From a virus: a DNA stretch of 64,000 bases. Position 1 is the stretch's first letter. The number at the start of each line of letters is the position of its first letter. The notes beneath the pieces were generated by a model that was given only the letters and a program-made list of their open reading frames with translations, did no database searches and was not told the origin of the DNA. Location of the stretch: positions 58,709-122,708 of IMG/VR virus record IMGVR_UViG_3300028173_000003. One strand, written 5' to 3'. A program made the position numbers and the translations under genes. This document shows, in pieces, positions 24,245 to 32,913 of the stretch.

Positions 24245-24470
24245 ATTATTAAACATTGGAGATATCTTTCACCATAACGGAAGGGGAAGGGGTACAAGTC
24301 CGTTTTTGGGAATTATTGTTGGAGACAGTGGAGGATATTATGATATAAAATGGAGATTTACCAAAAGGCAGAACCATAATGAGTGGACAATCGGATTTTG
24401 TTCCAATTCGGATATGGAAGGATGGCTTTATAACGACAATTTAACATTTCTTTCAGAAAAGCATTTATAA
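24225..24470 (+). CDS. VGD-family tiny protein, uncertain start
   Basis: About 81 aa if it starts at TTG 24225 (AAAGGAT upstream); no ATG or GTG lies close to the head. L-L-N-I-G-D-I-F-H-H-N, then F-L-G-I-I-V-G, Y-D-I-K-W-R and a W-L-Y tail. The W-I-G-F-C-S-N-S-D-M-E-G-W block matches the C-terminal half of the next four genes. Confidence 0.6.
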   Translation: MEVQDVKLLNIGDIFHHNGRGRGTSPFLGIIVGDSGGYYDIKWRFTKRQNHNEWTIGFCSNSDMEGWLYNDNLTFLSEKHL

Positions 24471-24471
24471 A

Positions 24472-24693
24472 ATGAAGAAACTTAAAGTAGGTGACATATT
24501 CTTTCTCAAATCATCGGATATTTCCTATTCAAAATCTCGTCACTTTGGTATAATTACAAAAATCAAGAATGGAAGTTACAGTCTTTTTTGGGTTCGTTTG
24601 GCAGAAAGTAGAAAGTTTTCTGCCACAATTTGCGCTTCTTCTTTAGAAAGGTGGGAGAGGGAAGGTCGTTTAAAAGTCGTTATTCGAGGATAG
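24472..24693 (+). CDS. VGD-family tiny protein
   Basis: 73 aa. Head K-L-K-V-G-D-I-F-F-L, then F-G-I-I-T-K-I, S-L-F-W-V-R and C-A-S-S-L-E-R-W. Second of a six-gene subfamily. Confidence 0.72.
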   Translation: MKKLKVGDIFFLKSSDISYSKSRHFGIITKIKNGSYSLFWVRLAESRKFSATICASSLERWEREGRLKVVIRG

Positions 24694-24694
24694 T

Positions 24695-24907
24695 ATGAAG
24701 TACCCAATTGGAACGATATTTTGTTATCACGGAATCAATTGCCCACCAACTTATTGGAAGTTTTGCATAATTATTGGACATAAAAGTAATTCGTATAGTG
24801 TAAAGTGGATTCGATATAACGGATCAACTGCGAAGTATCTCTTAGAAGTGAACAGTGTAAATCGTTGGACAGAAGATTGCAAAGGAATAATACTTAAAAT
24901 AGCATGA
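24695..24907 (+). CDS. VGD-family tiny protein, MKYPIGTIF subtype
   Basis: 70 aa. Head K-Y-P-I-G-T-I-F-C-Y-H. The first about 100 bp are nearly identical to those of the gene at 25125, with only a few scattered changes, so one arose from the other recently. Overlaps the next gene by 4 nt. Confidence 0.75.
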   Translation: MKYPIGTIFCYHGINCPPTYWKFCIIIGHKSNSYSVKWIRYNGSTAKYLLEVNSVNRWTEDCKGIILKIA

Positions 24908-25122
24908 AGTACTCAATTGGAACGATATTTTATCACAAACCCTACACCAAAGAAGATGAGCCATTCCTTATTGTTGTTACAAGAGATAGTGGGGAATTTT
25001 GCTTATGCAACGTAAATTGGGCCTTTATTAGGAAAAATATAGAATGGGTATCTGGGACAATGAACAAGGATTGGGCAAGAAGAGAATTTAATAATAATAA
25101 TATGTACTGTATTGTAGAGTGA
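24904..25122 (+). CDS. VGD-family tiny protein, MKYSIGTIF subtype
   Basis: 72 aa. Head K-Y-S-I-G-T-I-F-Y-H, then F-L-I-V-V-T-R, C-N-V-N-W-A, ending M-Y-C-I-V-E. It sits between the two near-identical copies. Confidence 0.75.
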   Translation: MKYSIGTIFYHKPYTKEDEPFLIVVTRDSGEFCLCNVNWAFIRKNIEWVSGTMNKDWARREFNNNNMYCIVE

Positions 25123-25124
25123 AC

Positions 25125-25337
25125 ATGAAGTACCCAATTGGAACAGTATTTTGTTATCACGAAATCAATTGCCCACCAAATTATTGGAAGTTTTGCATAA
25201 TTATTGGACATAAAGATGGAACGTACTCTACAAAAATGATTCGTTATGATGGAAAAGCATACGCTGATTATGGATTTTGTTGTAATATAGACCTGTGGGA
25301 AACGAACAACAAAGGAACAATATTTAAAATAACATGA
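25125..25337 (+). CDS. VGD-family tiny protein, near-copy of the gene at 24695
   Basis: 70 aa from ATG 25125 (GTG 25119 is an unneeded extension). N-terminal half almost identical to 24695 in protein and DNA; the second half has diverged (G-F-C-C-N-I-D-L-W). Confidence 0.75.
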   Translation: MKYPIGTVFCYHEINCPPNYWKFCIIIGHKDGTYSTKMIRYDGKAYADYGFCCNIDLWETNNKGTIFKIT

Positions 25338-25495
25338 AGTACCCAATTGGAACGATTATAGGAATTCCTTTTAATAAAATGTATTTTCCAGAACACCAGT
25401 GGAAATACTTGATCATCATTTCTCAAAATTATTTCAACTTTGCGCCTCGTTATGAAGGAATCGTTATCTCGCATAGTGGCAAAAAGAAGTATTAA
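25334..25495 (+). CDS. VGD-family tiny protein, short form
   Basis: 53 aa; ATGA overlap upstream. It begins K-Y-P-I-G-T-I-I-G like its neighbours, then diverges (Y-L-I-I-I-S) and ends early, without the W-containing block. Probably a shortened copy. Confidence 0.62.
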   Translation: MKYPIGTIIGIPFNKMYFPEHQWKYLIIISQNYFNFAPRYEGIVISHSGKKKY

Positions 25496-25519
25496 AAACA
25501 TGGGAGGAAAAATATTAAT

Positions 25520-25819
25520 ATGAGCATTTTAAGAAAATTTAAAAGAAAGAAACAAATCAAGGAAAAGAACATCAAACGAAAGGCAGCAGAGAAAAAGTTG
25601 CAAGAGCAAGCAACAATGTTTGATAAATTACCAGAAGGATGTTCAATTTGCAAGACACCCTTCGACAAGCAAAATAGAGAACACGCTATGACATGGCGAG
25701 TTTTTATTAACAACAAAGAAAAAAGAGTATCTCTGTTTTGCCCAAATTGCTATCAGGAGGCAGAGGAAAAAAATGAAAAAAGGGATTCAAACACCGGACA
25801 AACACAAACCAAGAATTGA
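25520..25819 (+). CDS. Basic zinc-finger protein
   Basis: 99 aa behind GGGAGG. The N-terminal 30 residues are K/R/Q-rich helix; C-S-I-C and C-P-N-C pairs about 35 residues apart form a likely zinc site. The next gene starts inside its end in another frame (47-nt overlap), with AGAGG in this gene as ribosome site. Nucleic-acid binding is likely; target unknown. Confidence 0.65.
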   Translation: MSILRKFKRKKQIKEKNIKRKAAEKKLQEQATMFDKLPEGCSICKTPFDKQNREHAMTWRVFINNKEKRVSLFCPNCYQEAEEKNEKRDSNTGQTQTKN

Positions 25820-26159
25820 TTTTAGTTTTGGACAAGAAGAATCAAGAGTAAGATGGGGCCACGTTACTTTTGTAGAAAAAAGACAATTACAAGAATTTGA
25901 TATTTGTCTCTCCAGAGACAAAATGACTAGAGGTGAATTTGTAAGGAACTGCATTGATCTTTACATTTCAAGGGATAAATCTTTTAACGATGTCTTAGAC
26001 AAAATGTTGATAAGAATGAATCGAAACATGGATCCAGATGAAACCAAAATCTCAAGAGAGATTTTAAAGAAGAGAGAGAAGCAGGCAGAACTTGATGATG
26101 AGATTTTAGGGGAAGGTGATATTAAAAGTTTCTTTGACAATGTTGAAGAGAATAGTTAA
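25773..26159 (+). CDS. Hypothetical protein with a possible ribbon-helix-helix segment
   Basis: 128 aa. L-Q-E-F-D-I-C-L-S-R-D-K-M-T-R followed by G-E-F-V-R-N-C-I-D-L-Y-I resembles the strand-helix of phage ribbon-helix-helix DNA-binding proteins, but this is weak. The C-terminus is charged and helical, ending acidic. The pairing with the zinc-finger gene suggests a joint role. Confidence 0.6.
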   Translation: MKKGIQTPDKHKPRIDFSFGQEESRVRWGHVTFVEKRQLQEFDICLSRDKMTRGEFVRNCIDLYISRDKSFNDVLDKMLIRMNRNMDPDETKISREILKKREKQAELDDEILGEGDIKSFFDNVEENS

Positions 26160-26174
26160 TCTCTTTCTGTCTTT

Positions 26175-26202
26175 TTGCATATTGAATACTATTTATTACA
26201 AT
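26175..26202 (+). promoter_or_regulatory. Possible sigma70-like promoter
   Basis: TTGCAT (26175-26180), 16-nt spacer, TACAAT (26197-26202), in the 85-nt gap before the acidic gene. Its spacer differs from the otherwise constant 17 nt, so I rate it lower. Confidence 0.45.
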
Positions 26203-26244
26203 AAAGCAAGTTTTATCTGCTATTAAAAAGGAGAAAGTACAACA

Positions 26245-26841
26245 ATGAGTAAGAAACTATTACTAACAGAGGCAACCACAAAGTCGTTTATGCGATTAGC
26301 TGGTTTGAAGTCTGGAGCATTCCTGACAGAGATGGCAGATGAAGGTTCTGACGTTGGCGAAGCACCAGAAGAGGGTGTTGTAGAGGAAGAAGTAATCCCA
26401 GGAGAAGATGAGGAGATTGACATCGAGGCCGATCTTGAAGGTGAGGCTCCTATGGACACTCCTGTTGAAGCTCCTGTTGAGGGTGGAGATATGGCTCCAA
26501 TTGACGATGTCCCTGTTGAGGATGGAAGTGCGGTCCCTAATGCGGAGGCTATCGCAGCAGCAGTAGCTACAGCAGTTGCTCAAGTAATTCAGGATGAGTT
26601 AGGTATTGAAGCTTCCGTAGAAGGTGGTGATGAGATGGGACTAGAAGGTGAGTTAGGAGAGGAACTTCCTGTAGAAGACGATCTTGGGCTAGATACCGAA
26701 GTTCCTGTCGAAAGTGAAGAAATGCCTCCAATGGATGATGAACTTGTCAACGAAGTTACAGAGCGAGTATTTAAACGACTCAAAGGGATGCAAAGAAAGG
26801 CTCCTGCAAAACAGAAGCGAGTTATTCGACAAAAGAAGTAA
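26245..26841 (+). CDS. Very acidic protein, possible internal virion or scaffold-like protein
   Basis: 198 aa behind AAAGGAG. The N-terminus (M-S-K-K-L-L-L-T-E-A-T-T, then F-M-R-L-A-G-L-K) resembles small T4-like phage proteins of unknown function. Residues 30-170 are rich in E, D, P, G and V with repeated P-V-E. It ends in a basic tail (K-R-L-K-G-M-Q-R-K, then V-I-R-Q-K-K). Acidic body with basic tail fits a scaffold or packaged protein, but this is inference. Confidence 0.65.
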   Translation: MSKKLLLTEATTKSFMRLAGLKSGAFLTEMADEGSDVGEAPEEGVVEEEVIPGEDEEIDIEADLEGEAPMDTPVEAPVEGGDMAPIDDVPVEDGSAVPNAEAIAAAVATAVAQVIQDELGIEASVEGGDEMGLEGELGEELPVEDDLGLDTEVPVESEEMPPMDDELVNEVTERVFKRLKGMQRKAPAKQKRVIRQKK

Positions 26842-26890
26842 GACATTCGTTCTTATTTCGACATAATAAAAACAACAAAAAGAGGCTTAA

Positions 26891-27478
26891 ATGAACTATA
26901 GATGCAATCGAGAGCAAGAAAATCTCGAAGACGTACAGGAATGTCATTCTTCTGTCATTATTGTAGAAGAGGCACGCATTATTGGGATGTATGGCGATAT
27001 TGATTTTGAAAAGACGGCAGAAGTTATTCACGCCCTTGACCATTTTGGAATGGACGAAGATAATAAACAACCTGTTAGGTTTAACATTTCAACTCCAGGT
27101 GGAGATCTTGTAAATGCTCTTGCGATTTATGACGCAATGATGGAACTAAGATCGAAAGGTGTTGAGATTCATACTAAAGGAGTGGGAGAAGTGTCTTCGG
27201 CAGGGGTTTGTTTAATAGCTGCTGGATCAAAGAGAGTGATGGGTCCAAATTGTCGCTTAATGATCCACGGTCTTTATTCTACTTTTAACGGAACAATTGC
27301 AGAAATTGAAGACGAGATCAGAGAAACAAAGATCAGAGAAAAACAATATATTAAGATTCTAAAAGATCATAGCGAACTAACCGAAGAACAATATCAGCAC
27401 TTTATTGATTCTGGCAAGAATGTGTTCATTTCTGCAGAATCTGCTTTAAAGTTCGGTTTAATTGACGAAATTCTATAA
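26891..27478 (+). CDS. clpP: ClpP-family serine protease
   Basis: 195 aa, the size of bacterial ClpP. Predicted triad: S103 in V-S-S-A-G, H125 in L-M-I-H-G, and D173 in F-I-D-S-G. Also N-I-S-T-P-G-G-D and G-L-I-D-E-I-L at the end. ClpP rings degrade unfolded proteins with AAA partners. In phages ClpP-like enzymes may act as prohead proteases, and the acidic gene before it could be a scaffold target. It is followed 20 nt later by groEL. Confidence 0.88.
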   Translation: MNYRCNREQENLEDVQECHSSVIIVEEARIIGMYGDIDFEKTAEVIHALDHFGMDEDNKQPVRFNISTPGGDLVNALAIYDAMMELRSKGVEIHTKGVGEVSSAGVCLIAAGSKRVMGPNCRLMIHGLYSTFNGTIAEIEDEIRETKIREKQYIKILKDHSELTEEQYQHFIDSGKNVFISAESALKFGLIDEIL

Positions 27479-27498
27479 AACAACAACAAGAGGAAGAA

Positions 27499-29058
27499 AT
27501 GAAACTATATTCAAGAGAAGAAGAGTTAAAGGCATCCTTGATTAAGGGTGCAGAACAAATTGCAAGCATTGTATCAAGCACTTTGGGTCCAAATGGTTGT
27601 CCTGTCATTTTAAAAGCAAAGGGAGAAAAACCTTTAATTACGAAAGATGGAGTAACTGTTGCAAGATTTACAACATACGAAGACCCTTTTGAGAATGTCG
27701 CTGCATCAATCATCAAACAAGCATCAGAAGAAACAAATACCACTTGTGGAGATGGAACAACAACTACAACAATCTTGGCTAGTGCTATCTTTAAAGAGTC
27801 ACAAAAATATATCTCTCTTGGTATTTCTCCTTACAAGTTAAAGAGGGAGATTGATGTAGTTGTAGAAAAGATCGTTACTCAAATTGCAGAACTTGCAAAA
27901 CCAATTGGTTCATTAAAAGAGATTCGAGATATTGCAAGGATTTCTGCAAACAACGATTCAAAGATTGGAGATCTTGTTGCAGATGCTATCGATCAGATCG
28001 GTAGAGATGGAGCAATCACTATTGAAGAGGCCAGATCATTAGAGACAACGCTAGAGATTGCTGAAGGGTATAGATTCGATTCAGGATATGTTGCAAAAGA
28101 TTTTATTACAGACACAAAGAATGGCTTGGCAAAGTTAGACAATCCTTACATTCTTGTCACTGATGAATCAATTGACAACATCAAATCAATTGCAAAGATT
28201 TTAGAGACTGTTGCAAGAGATGAATCGTCAATTGTTCTTATTGCAAACGATTTTGGGAAAGAAGTGTTGTCAACATTATTGATTAACCATATTCGAGGAA
28301 CAATCAAGAATGTAGCAATTAAGGCTCCAAGATACGGAGAAGAAAGAAGAGCAATTCTAGAAGATATTGCATTGGCAACTGGTTCAACGTTTATTAACAA
28401 ATTGGCAGGACTTAAAGTATCTGCCGTAGAGTTGAAGGATCTTGGAAGGGCAAAATCTATTGAGATTTCAAGTACAGAAACGATCATTGCCGAAGCTAAT
28501 GGAGAACAAGGAAAGATCGAAGAACAGGTAGAGAAGTTAAAGTCATTGATTAAGCAGACAAATAATATGAAGGAAGCAGAGCGGATTCAAGACAGAATTA
28601 ATCAATTGTCTGCTGCTGTTGGGATCATCAAGGTAGGTGGTAGAACTGAAGTAGAAGTGACAGAGAAGAAATTTAGAATTGAAGATGCCTTAGAAGCTGC
28701 AAAATCTGCCATCGAAGAAGGAATTGTCCCTGGTGGTGGTACAACATATTTAAGAGCGATTTTAGACATTAATGACCATTCCGATGTAGAGTATGGATAC
28801 AAAATTGTTTACAATGCAGTAATGGAACCGCTGAAGATCATGGCTGCAAGAACAAAAGACACATCAGAAAGACAAATTTTTAACAAGTTGACCAACGATG
28901 ACACGAGCGGATATGACTTTGCAAATGAAGAATTTGTAGATGACATGTTTGAAATTGGAATTGTGGATCCTGCAAAAGTATTGAAATATGCATTAAGAAA
29001 TGCAGCAAGTGCAGCAACTACATTACTCATTACAAATCATGCCGCGATAGAAGAATAA
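27499..29058 (+). CDS. groEL: Phage-encoded chaperonin GroEL
   Basis: 519 aa (bacterial GroEL about 548). T-L-G-P-N-G, I-T-K-D-G-V-T-V, G-D-G-T-T-T-T-T and F-R-I-E-D-A-L-E-A-A hold the three catalytic aspartates for ATP hydrolysis, and G-I-V-P-G-G-G-T is kept. The apical domain is divergent, and the C-terminal G-G-M tail is absent. It folds proteins in a ring chamber; the GroES-like product of 15259 may be its cap. GAGGAAG precedes the start. Confidence 0.93.
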   Translation: MKLYSREEELKASLIKGAEQIASIVSSTLGPNGCPVILKAKGEKPLITKDGVTVARFTTYEDPFENVAASIIKQASEETNTTCGDGTTTTTILASAIFKESQKYISLGISPYKLKREIDVVVEKIVTQIAELAKPIGSLKEIRDIARISANNDSKIGDLVADAIDQIGRDGAITIEEARSLETTLEIAEGYRFDSGYVAKDFITDTKNGLAKLDNPYILVTDESIDNIKSIAKILETVARDESSIVLIANDFGKEVLSTLLINHIRGTIKNVAIKAPRYGEERRAILEDIALATGSTFINKLAGLKVSAVELKDLGRAKSIEISSTETIIAEANGEQGKIEEQVEKLKSLIKQTNNMKEAERIQDRINQLSAAVGIIKVGGRTEVEVTEKKFRIEDALEAAKSAIEEGIVPGGGTTYLRAILDINDHSDVEYGYKIVYNAVMEPLKIMAARTKDTSERQIFNKLTNDDTSGYDFANEEFVDDMFEIGIVDPAKVLKYALRNAASAATTLLITNHAAIEE

Positions 29059-29099
29059 TTAATATAACTATATAGTATATAACTGAAGGGTAAAGATGT

Positions 29100-30284
29100 A
29101 TGGCAAATATTGAAGAAATGATAAAAAATATAATGAATGCTGCCGAGGTGTTTGACAGGATCCCAATTACATTAGGGAAACCAATGTTAAAAGAAGAATA
29201 TAGAGATGTTCAAGGGAAATCTGAAAAGTCTGGAGGAGATCTTGGTATTCGTTTACCCGTTATTGGATGGTCAGAGGCAAGGTTGGGAACTCTTGGGACA
29301 AAAGAAAGGGATGTCTTTAAGAAGTACCTTGATAACATTGGAAAAGGTGGAGATTCTGCAAAAGAGATCATCAAGAATAAGTTCAATGCTTTAAATAAGT
29401 TTGTTCAAAGAGGACCAATTCCAGGGGCCAGTGCTGGAGAAAAGTTATCACACTTGTTGTTCATTGATTTATTTATGACATTATTGAATGAATTTAGTGC
29501 TGGTGCATCTGGCATGTTGACAGAAGCTTTTGTTGCTGCCATGATTGACGGGATTCAAAAGGCAGGTAGAACAATTGTTGATATTGTCGGACCAAATGGG
29601 GAACCCTTGTCATTAAAAGTAATTGAACCAAAGACTCCAATTAGAGGTAGTGCAGCAAACTTGTCAGTTGGAATTCTCGCAAGTGGGAAGGGAAGTATTG
29701 ATTACCTCATCTTCGAGAAATCAGGAACACAAGGAAATATCAACGCAATTGAAGCATATTATCTTCCAATTACAAGAGAAAACTTTTTAAGAACAACAAC
29801 CGCAAAGGTGAATCAAAAGTATATCAATTTGACAAGTGAAAAGTTGTTTGCAGAAATTGAGAGGTTTGTTGATCAGAATGTTACGCCCGAGGATAGTGAT
29901 GACGAGATTGACAGAGATGTATCACGACCTCCAAGACAGGAAAGATTGTTACAAGAGGGATATGAAGAAAAGATTGGCAGAAGTATTGCCAAAGAGTTTT
30001 TTGTAAAGTCTCAATTGCTGATCAAGAAAGCAGAAGTAAAGAGAAATTTACCGTTTGCTGTTCTTAACCTCGGAGAAAAAGAAGAATATTTAAATAACAT
30101 CCAATCATATACTGCCTCAATCGAGAAAGATGTTAAAACAATTTATGATGGAGTATATTGGTTAGGAGTTTATATCAGCAGATACTTCATTGACAACAAA
30201 ACAGAAGCAGTGAACGAAGCCTCAAAAGAATTAGACAAGCTAAAAGATGCTGTTGACTCCGTTGTTCAAGGTACGGTAGAATAA
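29100..30284 (+). CDS. Hypothetical protein, possible PD-(D/E)xK-like fold
   Basis: 394 aa behind GAAGGG. The segment L-T-E-A-F-V-A-A-M-I-D-G, then I-V-D-I-V and L-S-L-K-V around residues 140-180 has the E...D...xLK spacing of PD-(D/E)xK nucleases, but this could be chance. Residues about 265-290 are acidic and proline-containing (a likely linker), and the C-terminal third is helical. No clear homologue; a promoter follows 7 nt after its stop. Confidence 0.65.
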   Translation: MANIEEMIKNIMNAAEVFDRIPITLGKPMLKEEYRDVQGKSEKSGGDLGIRLPVIGWSEARLGTLGTKERDVFKKYLDNIGKGGDSAKEIIKNKFNALNKFVQRGPIPGASAGEKLSHLLFIDLFMTLLNEFSAGASGMLTEAFVAAMIDGIQKAGRTIVDIVGPNGEPLSLKVIEPKTPIRGSAANLSVGILASGKGSIDYLIFEKSGTQGNINAIEAYYLPITRENFLRTTTAKVNQKYINLTSEKLFAEIERFVDQNVTPEDSDDEIDRDVSRPPRQERLLQEGYEEKIGRSIAKEFFVKSQLLIKKAEVKRNLPFAVLNLGEKEEYLNNIQSYTASIEKDVKTIYDGVYWLGVYISRYFIDNKTEAVNEASKELDKLKDAVDSVVQGTVE

Positions 30285-30290
30285 AAGTCC

Positions 30291-30319
30291 TTGACAATCC
30301 CCTCCATTCGTATTATAAT
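30291..30319 (+). promoter_or_regulatory. Sigma70 consensus promoter
   Basis: TTGACA, 17 nt, TATAAT. It is followed by a leader with TAGGTAGGT before the ATG at 30350. The leader matches the one after the promoter at 33350 nearly base for base. Confidence 0.85.
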
Positions 30320-30349
30320 ATGACATAACTTGATATAGGTAGGTCCAAA

Positions 30350-30604
30350 ATGATTCAATTCCTTCTCGCTTGTTTGGGTCTTTTTCTGATCATATTCCTC
30401 ATTTTGGTAAGTCGTTATTATGAGGAAAAATTGGAGGAAGAAGTCCATAAAACAAGATGCCCAAAATGTGGTGGAATGTGGAAGATACACAACTGGTTTC
30501 GCGGTATGGTGGTTCTTTCTTGCCCCAAATATCACGAGTTAAACCATGTCAGCCTTTCCTCATTTGAACAATTTGAAAAATATTGCAACAACAAGGAAGG
30601 ATAA
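30350..30604 (+). CDS. Membrane-anchored zinc-ribbon protein
   Basis: 84 aa. N-terminal membrane helix (L-L-A-C-L-G-L-F-L-I-I-F-L-I-L-V), then a charged linker and C-P-K-C-G-G with a further S-C-P near residue 63 as a partial zinc ribbon. Paralogue of 33409; both are first genes after matching promoters and both overlap a repeat-protein gene. Confidence 0.7.
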   Translation: MIQFLLACLGLFLIIFLILVSRYYEEKLEEEVHKTRCPKCGGMWKIHNWFRGMVVLSCPKYHELNHVSLSSFEQFEKYCNNKEG

Positions 30605-31122
30605 TGATCAAGCCATATCAAATTTGGGCAGATGGCACCGTCATTTATAATCGCGATCACTATACTCCAAGACCTGATGGTTGTGCCATTAGTATCCCAG
30701 AGAAGATAATCATTTGGTATCAAAATAACAAGTATCACCGCACTGATGGTCCTGCCATTGAATATGCCAATGGTGGCAAAGAATGGTATCAAAATAACAA
30801 GCGTCACCGCTTTGACGGCCCTGCCATTGAATTTGCCAATGGCGACAAATCTTGGTACATTGATGGCAAGTGTCACCGCATTGACGGCCCTGCCATTGAA
30901 TATGCCAATGGTACCAAATTTTGGTTTCAAAATGGCAAATATCACCGCATTGACGGCCCTGCCATTGAATATGCCAATGGTGACAAATTTTGGTATCAAA
31001 ATGGCAAACATCACCACATTGACGGCCCTGCCGTTGAATATGCCAATGGTACCAAATTTTGGTATATTGATGGTGTCGAATATTCCGAGCATGACTATAA
31101 AATTGAGATGAGCAACAAATGA
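30604..31122 (+). CDS. DGPA-repeat protein, 5 units
   Basis: 172 aa. Head [11 protein letters not shown] (about 40 residues), then five 23-residue units of the form W-Y-Q-N-G-K[16 protein letters not shown], and a cap W-Y-I-D-G-x-x-Y-S-E-H-D-Y. The units look like MORN-type hairpins, suggesting a beta-solenoid. The 69-bp DNA unit is highly conserved, beyond what the protein needs. No enzyme motif is present; binding or decoy roles are possible. The start overlaps the zinc-ribbon gene by 1 nt. Confidence 0.8.
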   Translation: MIKPYQIWADGTVIYNRDHYTPRPDGCAISIPEKIIIWYQNNKYHRTDGPAIEYANGGKEWYQNNKRHRFDGPAIEFANGDKSWYIDGKCHRIDGPAIEYANGTKFWFQNGKYHRIDGPAIEYANGDKFWYQNGKHHHIDGPAVEYANGTKFWYIDGVEYSEHDYKIEMSNK

Positions 31123-31742
31123 AAAATAAAAATAAAAATAACAGCAGCAGTAACAATCATTTAGATCGAATTAATGCACTTCTTATTGATAAGCTTGAAT
31201 ATCTTGATGACAAAACAAAAGAAGTATTGACATCTTTTGAGAATCATGTTACAAATAGAGGGAGCTTAACGATGAATCAAGAAAAATGGTTCATCAAGAT
31301 GGAAGAAGAATATAGTGATGAGAATATCGCTATTATGGATGAATGGGAATATGGAGACGAAGAAAAAGAAAACGCTACAATTGCTGCACATTACAATTCT
31401 GCGGGAAGATGGCACACAGATCTGTCAGCTAAGATTCTGATCGATTATGTTCCAACATACACGGAATATAGAAGCTTGACAGAGAATTCTTATGCCAAGA
31501 AAGTAATTGAAGAAACAAAGAAGACTCCTAGATTTGCAGTTGGTAATTTGGTTCAAGCAAGGGCAACAGCAAGCTTGGGATATAAAAATAAACCAGGGAT
31601 GATTGTAAAGATAGTTAATGATCCTATTCTTGTTTCTGCTCGTGGAGCAAAAGAATATATGGTAAAGTTTTATCATGGCCCTCTTTTGACAGTTCAAGAG
31701 AGGTGGCTAAAATTTCAAAAGGGAGAAAAGAAGGGGAAATAA
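31119..31742 (+). CDS. Hypothetical protein with a barrel-like C-terminus
   Basis: 207 aa. Asn/Lys/Ser-rich start, a helical middle with W-F-I-K-M-E-E-E-Y and D-E-W-E-Y-G, and a C-terminal R-F-A-V-G-N-L-V-Q-A-R then G-M-I-V-K-I-V that resembles a VGD-type barrel attached to a longer protein. Overlaps the repeat gene by 4 nt; the next gene starts right after the stop. Confidence 0.6.
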   Translation: MKNKNKNNSSSNNHLDRINALLIDKLEYLDDKTKEVLTSFENHVTNRGSLTMNQEKWFIKMEEEYSDENIAIMDEWEYGDEEKENATIAAHYNSAGRWHTDLSAKILIDYVPTYTEYRSLTENSYAKKVIEETKKTPRFAVGNLVQARATASLGYKNKPGMIVKIVNDPILVSARGAKEYMVKFYHGPLLTVQERWLKFQKGEKKGK

Positions 31743-31964
31743 ATGAATTTAATAACAATACAAGAAGAAGAAAATCCACCAGAAACAGTGTATCTGCCAG
31801 CGAACACATTGGTTCTAAATAAGGACAATAGCCTTGAATTTTATACAGAAGGGGAACCACAAACGGCAATTATGATCAATTGGATGGAAAATTATAGAAA
31901 GTGTTTGGTAATGATAAAACACAACAGATTAGTTTACGTAGACAAAAATAAAATATATAAATAA
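31743..31964 (+). CDS. Hypothetical protein
   Basis: 73 aa starting directly after the previous TAA, with GGGG upstream. Acidic start, later strands T-L-V-L-N and L-V-M-I-K-H. No family recognised. Confidence 0.55.
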   Translation: MNLITIQEEENPPETVYLPANTLVLNKDNSLEFYTEGEPQTAIMINWMENYRKCLVMIKHNRLVYVDKNKIYK

Positions 31965-31976
31965 AAAGGAGATATA

Positions 31977-32243
31977 ATGGTCAATTTAACAAGAGTAGTA
32001 AAAATTACAACGTACGATTGTTCTGGAGAAAGTTGCTATAGATTAAGCTCGATTGATGTGAACCCGAAAAATGTAGAAACAATTGAAGAAGATGTGTCGA
32101 TGACTAATCTTCATAGTAAAACTCCGATTAGTAAAGAGATTGATAAGTATGCAAGGTTTACCAAAATTGCATTAACAAGCGGAAAAGAAATCACAGTAAT
32201 CGGGGAAAATGGCAAAATTTTAAGCAAAATCAAACTAGGATAA
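31977..32243 (+). CDS. Hypothetical protein
   Basis: 88 aa behind AAAAGGAG. Strand-rich: R-V-V-K-I-T-T-Y, a C-x4-C pair (D-C-S-G-E-S-C), T-K-I-A-L-T-S-G-K-E-I-T-V-I. Function unknown. Confidence 0.58.
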   Translation: MVNLTRVVKITTYDCSGESCYRLSSIDVNPKNVETIEEDVSMTNLHSKTPISKEIDKYARFTKIALTSGKEITVIGENGKILSKIKLG

Positions 32244-32250
32244 TCAAAAG

Positions 32251-32661
32251 ATGAAATGGTATCAGATCTTCTCAGATGGAACCGTTATTTATGATGATGA
32301 TTTAAAACAGGATACGATATACCCTGACGGTTGTTCCATTGAAATTCCAACAAAATCTTTGAGATGGTTTAAGAACAACAAGCTTCATCGAGATGGTGGT
32401 CCTGCCGCCGTTTATACCGATGGTACCAAACATTGGTTTCAAAATGGCAAACATCACCGCATTGACGGCCCTGCCATTGAACGTGCCAATGGTGACAAAT
32501 TTTGGTATCAAAATGGCAAACATCACCGCATTGACGGCCCTGCCTGTGAATATGCCAATGGTGGCAAATATTGGTACATCGAAGGGATCAAATACACAAA
32601 GGAAGGACATCAAATTGTTGTCGATTCAATGACAAAGGAGAATGAGAATGAAAACACCTGA
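32251..32661 (+). CDS. DGPA-repeat protein, 3 units
   Basis: 136 aa. Diverged head ([16 protein letters not shown]), first unit degenerate (L-H-R-D-G-G-P-A), two typical units, cap W-Y-I-E-G-I-K-Y, then a charged tail. The head and first unit are the most diverged of the family, so this copy may be older. Confidence 0.75.
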   Translation: MKWYQIFSDGTVIYDDDLKQDTIYPDGCSIEIPTKSLRWFKNNKLHRDGGPAAVYTDGTKHWFQNGKHHRIDGPAIERANGDKFWYQNGKHHRIDGPACEYANGGKYWYIEGIKYTKEGHQIVVDSMTKENENENT

Positions 32662-32857
32662 TTACAGTACGTATATTGTTTTTGCAGATGGTGTAGTTGT
32701 TTTCCCTAGAAATTGTAGTTCACTTTCTAGGATCAATCCTTCTTCGTGGAATATTGTCAATTCAAAGTACGAAGTGTTTATTTATTGTGTAGATGGGAAG
32801 ACAGTGACAAAAAAGGTGTGGATAAAGTCTAACCTTTCTTGTGATGAAGAAACGTAA
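32648..32857 (+). CDS. Hypothetical protein
   Basis: 69 aa from ATG 32648, 7 nt after AAGGAG; the ATG at 32642 is too close. I-V-F-A-D-G-V-V-V-F-P-R resembles the D-G-T-V-I-Y head of the repeat proteins, so it may be a head without repeats. Ends in an acidic tail. Confidence 0.55.
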   Translation: MKTPDYSTYIVFADGVVVFPRNCSSLSRINPSSWNIVNSKYEVFIYCVDGKTVTKKVWIKSNLSCDEET

Positions 32858-32913
32858 TTCAAAACTATTTATATCGTATGAATAAGCATTCAAAATAAGG
32901 ATGAACATGCGAT

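Noticed and set aside
29100-30284. Firm call of a restriction-type nuclease
   Set aside because: Only a loose E...D...xLK spacing supports it, so it is left as hypothetical.
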